This document shows, one piece after another, positions 60,245-64,000 of a stretch of 64,000 nt of DNA. The notes beneath the pieces were generated by a model, which worked only from the letters and a program-made list of their open reading frames with translations, made no database searches and was not told the DNA's origin. Where the stretch lies: contig NZ_POAF01000002.1 of assembly GCF_003309065.1 (NCBI RefSeq), positions 186,001-250,000 on the forward strand, written 5' to 3'. Origin of the DNA: Glutamicibacter soli. Its GTDB lineage: Bacteria > Actinomycetota > Actinomycetes > Actinomycetales > Micrococcaceae. The stretch's first letter is position 1. Every line of letters starts with the position of its first letter. The position numbers were made by a program, and so were the translations under genes.

Positions 60245-62128
60245 CTAGGTTCCGCGAAGGATCCTCCGGCGCATCTCCAGCTCCATCAATTCCTTGTTGA
60301 TCTGGGAATATTCGTTGCCGTCCGGATCCACCTCGGCGCGCTGCAGCTTGCCGATCAGCTCCGCCTTGCGATGTGTGATTTGAAGCTCAATCAATCCGTT
60401 GATGATATCCGAGCAGTACCGATTCAGGTTGTGCTCGTCCAGCGCCGGAATGATGGTCACCGCAAGCTCGGAGACGAAACTGCGCAGCTGCTCGGGCACC
60501 TCCTCGCGGATGACCTCCACCCAGGAAGCGGCGGAGGCGCCCGCGGTGGAGGCCGCCACGATCCCGTCATGCACCGCGGCGTGGGCAGGGGCCATGAAGC
60601 GCGCCTCGTAGAAGGCCTGCCACTGCTCATCCGCCAGGCGCTGCGGCTGCTGGATGACAACTTCCAGGGCCTGGCGTTCAAGGCGCATCACCGGGTCGCG
60701 GCTGTCCGGGCGCTCGAAGGCGGGCGCCGCCTGGGCTCCCGGCGCGTGGTCCTGGGCGTGTGCCGGGGGCTGTGCCGCGGCGGCGTTGCGCGGCAGCTTG
60801 GCCCGTTTGATGGACGCTGCCACCGACCGGTTGACGTCCTCGTTGTTCATGCCCAGCCAGCCGGCCAGCTCGCGGGCGTAGGCCGGGCGGATCGCCGAGT
60901 CGCGGATCGCCGCGACGATCGGCGCGGTCTGGCGCAGCGCCTGGACGCGCCCCTCCACGGTGTCGAGGTTGAACTTCTTCAGCTCCGCGCGGATGGCGAA
61001 CTCGAACAGCGGGCGCTTGTTCTCGATGAGCTCGCGCACCGCCTCGTCCCCGCGGTGCAGGCGCAGGTCGCAGGGGTCGGCGCCGGTTGGCTCCACGCAC
61101 ACGTAGGTCTGGGCGATGAAGCGCTGGTCCTCCTCGAAGGCGCGCAGCGCCGCCTTCTGACCGGCCGCGTCGCCGTCGAAGGTGAAGATCACCTCGCCGC
61201 CAGTGCCGTCGTCCTGCAGCAGCCGGCGGGAGATCTTGATGTGGTCGGTGCCGAAGGCGGTGCCGCAGGTGGCCACCGCGGTGGTGATGCCGGCCAGGTG
61301 GCAGGCCATGACGTCCGTGTAGCCCTCGACCACCACGATCTGGCGTCCCTTGGAGATCTGCTTCTTGGCCAGGTCCAGCCCGTAGAGCACCTGGGACTTC
61401 TTGTAGAGCTGGGTCTCCGGGGTGTTCAGGTACTTCGGGCCCTGGTCGTCCTCGTAGAGCTTGCGCGCGCCGAAGCCGATGGTCGCCCCCGACAGGTCGC
61501 GGATCGGCCACATGACCCGGCCGCGGAAGCGGTCGTAGATGCCGCGGTTGCCCTCGGAGAACATGCCGGTGAGCTTCAGCTCCTCGTCCACGAAGCCGCG
61601 GCTGCGCAGGTGCTTGAGCAGCCCGTCCCAGCCCTTGGGCGCGTAGCCCACCGAGAAGTGCGCCACCGCCTGCTCGTCGAAGCCGCGGCCGGTGAGGAAC
61701 TCGCGCGCCGCGGCCCCCTCTTGGGTTTCCAGCTGGGCGCGGAAGAACTCCTCGGCGACCTTGTGCGCGTCGACCAGGCGCTGGCGCTTGCCGTAGTCCT
61801 CGCGGCGCGGGCCCGGGCCGCCGTCCTCGTAGTGCAGCTCGTAGTTGATGCGGGCGGCCAGCAGCTCCACGGTCTCGGTGAACGAGGAGTGGTCCATCTT
61901 CTGGATGAAGGCGATGACGTCGCCCGACTCCCCGCAGCCGAAGCAGTGGAAGGTGCCCAGCTGCGGGCGGATGTGGAAGGAGGGGCTGCGCTCGTCGTGG
62001 AACGGGCACAGCCCCTTGAAGGAGCCGATGCCCGCGGATTTGAGCGTGACATAGGATTCGACGACCTCGCGCAGGTCGGTGCGGTTGCGCACCTCGTCGA
62101 TGTCTTCGCGCTTGATCAGCCCTGCCAT
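60245..62128 (-). CDS. dnaG: DNA primase
   Basis: 627 residues. The zinc-binding domain has CPFHDERSPSF and FHCFGCGESGD. The catalytic core has the RNA-polymerase-like GIYDRFRGRVMWPIRD, the Toprim acidic VVVEGYTDVMACHLAG and FTFDGDAAGQKAA. A C-terminal helical DnaB-binding domain follows an Ala/Pro-rich linker (near 460). It makes RNA primers for the replication fork. It follows dgt, 9 bp away, in the order seen in many actinobacteria. Confidence 0.98.
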   Translation of the reverse strand: MAGLIKREDIDEVRNRTDLREVVESYVTLKSAGIGSFKGLCPFHDERSPSFHIRPQLGTFHCFGCGESGDVIAFIQKMDHSSFTETVELLAARINYELHYEDGGPGPRREDYGKRQRLVDAHKVAEEFFRAQLETQEGAAAREFLTGRGFDEQAVAHFSVGYAPKGWDGLLKHLRSRGFVDEELKLTGMFSEGNRGIYDRFRGRVMWPIRDLSGATIGFGARKLYEDDQGPKYLNTPETQLYKKSQVLYGLDLAKKQISKGRQIVVVEGYTDVMACHLAGITTAVATCGTAFGTDHIKISRRLLQDDGTGGEVIFTFDGDAAGQKAALRAFEEDQRFIAQTYVCVEPTGADPCDLRLHRGDEAVRELIENKRPLFEFAIRAELKKFNLDTVEGRVQALRQTAPIVAAIRDSAIRPAYARELAGWLGMNNEDVNRSVAASIKRAKLPRNAAAAQPPAHAQDHAPGAQAAPAFERPDSRDPVMRLERQALEVVIQQPQRLADEQWQAFYEARFMAPAHAAVHDGIVAASTAGASAASWVEVIREEVPEQLRSFVSELAVTIIPALDEHNLNRYCSDIINGLIELQITHRKAELIGKLQRAEVDPDGNEYSQINKELMELEMRRRILRGT

Positions 62129-62137
62129 GATTCCCTT

Positions 62138-63421
62138 CTAAAACAGCGTTGCGTCCGGGGCCTCGCCCTTGACCAGGTAGGAGTGCCACTGGGTGGCCGA
62201 CACGTCGGTGAGCGAGGCAACCTGGTCGATCACCACGCGCAGCTGCGCGTCCGTATCCGCCGCGTCCTCCCAGTCCGCGGCGAAGATGGGCTCAAGGTTG
62301 TCCCGGCCGGTCTCCATCAGCAGCTGGACCAGTTCCGAGAGCAGCGTGCGCTGGTCCTCGTAGAGCGGCTGGCGCCCCTCAGAGGTCATCACGTAGCTGG
62401 CGGCGATGCCCTTCATCACCGCGATCTCGTGCGCGGTGGCTTCCGGGACGATCAGGCTCGCGTTGTAGCGGGTCAGGTGCCCGGTGCCGTAGCGGGCGCG
62501 GGTGGCGTCCATCGCGGCCGCGGCGAAGCGCCCGATGAACTGGCTGGTCATGTCCTTCAGCCCTGCCATGGAGCGGCGCGATCCGTCGAAGTGCGCCACC
62601 CATTCCTGGCTCTGCTCCAGGCGGCGCAGCGCCGCCTCGATGTCCTCTTCCGCAGTGGTGGGCAGGTACCAGTCCTTGGTGACCTGCAGCGCCCGCGCAC
62701 GGGCGGCGTCCTGCTTCAGCCAGCGCAGCTGCAGGTTGCCGCCGACGATGGCATCCTCCACATCATGCACCGAATAGGAGATGTCATCGGCCAGGTCCAT
62801 GACCTGGCCCTCCATGCACACCACGCCGGTTTGGGCCTCGGGCACCGAGCGCAGCCAGTCGAAGACCGGTGCGTCGTCCGCGTAGACCCCGAACTTGCGG
62901 GTGCGTTTCCCGTCGACCTGCGGAGCGTCGGCGCGCAGCCACGGGTACTTGCAGGCAGCGTCCAGCGAGGCGCGCGAGAGGTTCAGCCCGGCCGAGTGGC
63001 CGTTGTGCCTGAAGGTCTTGGTTTCCAGCCGGGTCAGCAGCCGCAGGGTCTGGGCATTGCCCTCGAAGCCGCCGATGCCAGCGGCCAGCTTGTCCAGCGC
63101 CTTCTCGCCGTTGTGCCCGAAGGGCGGGTGGCCCAGGTCGTGGGCCAGGCAGGCGGTGTCCACCACGTCCGGATCGCAGCCCAGCGCGGCGCCCAGCTCG
63201 CGGCCCACCTGGGCCACCTCCAGGGAATGGGTCAGCCGGTTGCGCACGAAGTCGTCCTGGGTCGGGGCGACCACCTGGGTCTTGGCGCTCAGCCGGCGCA
63301 GCGCCGAGGAGTGCAGCACGCGGGCGCGGTCGCGTTCGAAGGCGGTGCGGTAGGACTTCTTGGCCGGCTCGGGCACCCAGCGTTCCGCATCGGCATCGGT
63401 GTATCCGGGGATCTGAGTCAT
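62138..63421 (-). CDS. dgt: Deoxyguanosinetriphosphate triphosphohydrolase-like protein (HD domain)
   Basis: 427 residues. HD-type metal site: RNRLTHSLEVAQVG, CLAHDLGHPPFGHNGE (AHDLGHPPFGH is the family mark) and the later DLADDISYSVHDVEDA. It splits dNTPs into deoxynucleoside and triphosphate. The QVVAPTQDDFVRNRLTH start is typical of bacterial dGTPase-like proteins. Upstream of dnaG, and probably co-transcribed. Confidence 0.97.
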   Translation of the reverse strand: MTQIPGYTDADAERWVPEPAKKSYRTAFERDRARVLHSSALRRLSAKTQVVAPTQDDFVRNRLTHSLEVAQVGRELGAALGCDPDVVDTACLAHDLGHPPFGHNGEKALDKLAAGIGGFEGNAQTLRLLTRLETKTFRHNGHSAGLNLSRASLDAACKYPWLRADAPQVDGKRTRKFGVYADDAPVFDWLRSVPEAQTGVVCMEGQVMDLADDISYSVHDVEDAIVGGNLQLRWLKQDAARARALQVTKDWYLPTTAEEDIEAALRRLEQSQEWVAHFDGSRRSMAGLKDMTSQFIGRFAAAAMDATRARYGTGHLTRYNASLIVPEATAHEIAVMKGIAASYVMTSEGRQPLYEDQRTLLSELVQLLMETGRDNLEPIFAADWEDAADTDAQLRVVIDQVASLTDVSATQWHSYLVKGEAPDATLF

Positions 63422-63486
63422 AGCTCCAAGTCTAGTGACTAATTGGCGGGCCGCCGGGGTTATCCACCGTCGGCGTAGAAGCCGGC

Positions 63487-64000
63487 CTAGCCGCCGGAGA
63501 TGTCCAGCTCGGCGGCCTTGATCATTTCGCGGTGCGCATCGGTCATGGTGCGGGTGTCCAGCCAGCCGTCAGGGACGTGGGTCTTCTTGGGGTGGCCGGC
63601 GCGTCCACGGGTGCCTTCGGCGGCCTCGCCCGGGTACGGCAGGTCCAAATCCAGCTGGTCCAGCAGTTCGCGCAGGCGCGCAAGGGACGGGACCTGGGCC
63701 AGCTGGGAGCGGATCTCCCCGCCCACCGGGTAGCCCTTGAAGTACCAGGCGATGTGCTTGCGGATGTCGCGCATGCCCTTGCCCTCGTCCTCGAAGAACT
63801 CGGCCAGCAGCTCGCCATGGCGGTACACGGTGTCCGCGACCTTGCGCACGCCGGGGCGGATGCGGTCGGCACGGCCCTCGAAGGCCGCCTGCAGGTCGCC
63901 GAAGATCCACGGGCGGCCCTGGCAGCCGCGGCCGACCATGACGCCGGCGGCGCCGGTCTGCTCCACCATCTCGATGGCGTCCTCGGCGCTGAAGATGTCG
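63487..64000 (-). CDS. dusB: tRNA-dihydrouridine synthase, 3' part (cut by window edge)
   Basis: The visible C-terminal 170 residues contain DIFSAEDAIEMVEQTGAAGVMVGRGCQGRPWIFGDL, the end of the flavin-binding barrel (GRGCQGRPW is the DusB mark), and the HIAWYFKGY helical RNA-binding region. It reduces uridines in tRNA with FMN and NADPH. The start lies beyond 64000. Followed by dgt, 65 bp away. Confidence 0.95.
   Translation of the reverse strand, partial: DIFSAEDAIEMVEQTGAAGVMVGRGCQGRPWIFGDLQAAFEGRADRIRPGVRKVADTVYRHGELLAEFFEDEGKGMRDIRKHIAWYFKGYPVGGEIRSQLAQVPSLARLRELLDQLDLDLPYPGEAAEGTRGRAGHPKKTHVPDGWLDTRTMTDAHREMIKAAELDISGG

Noticed and set aside
60371-63442. An open frame of about 1,000 codons on the plus strand opposite dnaG and dgt
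   Set aside because: It is a shadow of two well-identified genes in high-GC DNA; its translation has low complexity (H, R, G, A-rich) and no family pattern.
63460-63468. Single DnaA-box-like sequence TTATCCACC next to dgt
   Set aside because: One box with a mismatch, no cluster, no dnaA/dnaN neighbourhood; not an origin.

Overview
The window is a high-GC actinobacterial chromosome segment. It is probably from the Micrococcaceae, most like Glutamicibacter or Arthrobacter. The reasons are the gene order dxr-rseP-ispG-GNAT and rpsB-tsf-pyrH-frr-cdsA, the dusB-dgt-dnaG block, DivIVA-repeat and mycothiol-type proteins, frequent GTG/TTG starts, and 4-bp ATGA/GTGA gene overlaps. This placement is an inference from gene content; I could not compare with a database. 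I see no rRNA, CRISPR array, insertion sequence or prophage.

Layout. 0-10 kb (mostly minus strand): three lipoprotein or secreted-protein genes (one cut by the window edge), then the MEP isoprenoid genes dxr and ispG around a site-2 protease, with an FMN reductase, ArfB and a YCII protein inserted between them, then an acyl-CoA dehydrogenase divergent from its likely TetR regulator. 10-23 kb: two complete oligo/dipeptide ABC operons in tandem, both with the two ATPases fused in one chain. 22.9-27 kb: a branched-chain 2-oxoacid dehydrogenase operon (E1a-E1b-E2) divergent from an Lrp/AsnC regulator. 27-30.2 kb: a tight three-gene unit of processive glycosyltransferase, ATP-grasp ligase and membrane-anchored PIG-L deacetylase, of unknown product. 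31-37 kb: an acetate-type symporter with its DUF485 partner, divergent from a LytS/LytTR two-component pair that is co-transcribed with a second small membrane protein and a second symporter.

37-43 kb: a four-repeat DivIVA protein, cdsA, frr, pyrH, tsf, rpsB and a secreted M23 protein. 43-49.5 kb: tRNA-Ile(CAT), two GT4 glycosyltransferases, a DMT-type transporter, a holin-family membrane protein, tRNA-Asn and an MFS exporter. 49.8-55 kb: a desferrioxamine-type siderophore operon (decarboxylase, N-hydroxylase, fused acyltransferase-NIS synthetase) behind a DtxR/IdeR-type iron box. 55-60 kb: a mycothiol-dependent-type enzyme, a PadR-DUF1048-ABC efflux operon, two membrane proteins and a second identical tRNA-Asn. 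60-64 kb: dnaG, dgt and the 3' part of dusB.

How it fits together. Peptide uptake, branched-chain keto-acid oxidation, acyl-CoA oxidation and monocarboxylate uptake lie side by side, which suits a bacterium living on proteins and organic acids. Crp/GlxR-like palindromes lie in front of the first peptide operon, between the bkd genes and their regulator, and twice between the two symporter units, so cAMP-linked control may tie these together. The least explained units are the glycosyltransferase/ATP-grasp/PIG-L operon, the double symporter locus with its LytS/LytTR pair, and the tandem hairpins between rpsB and tsf.
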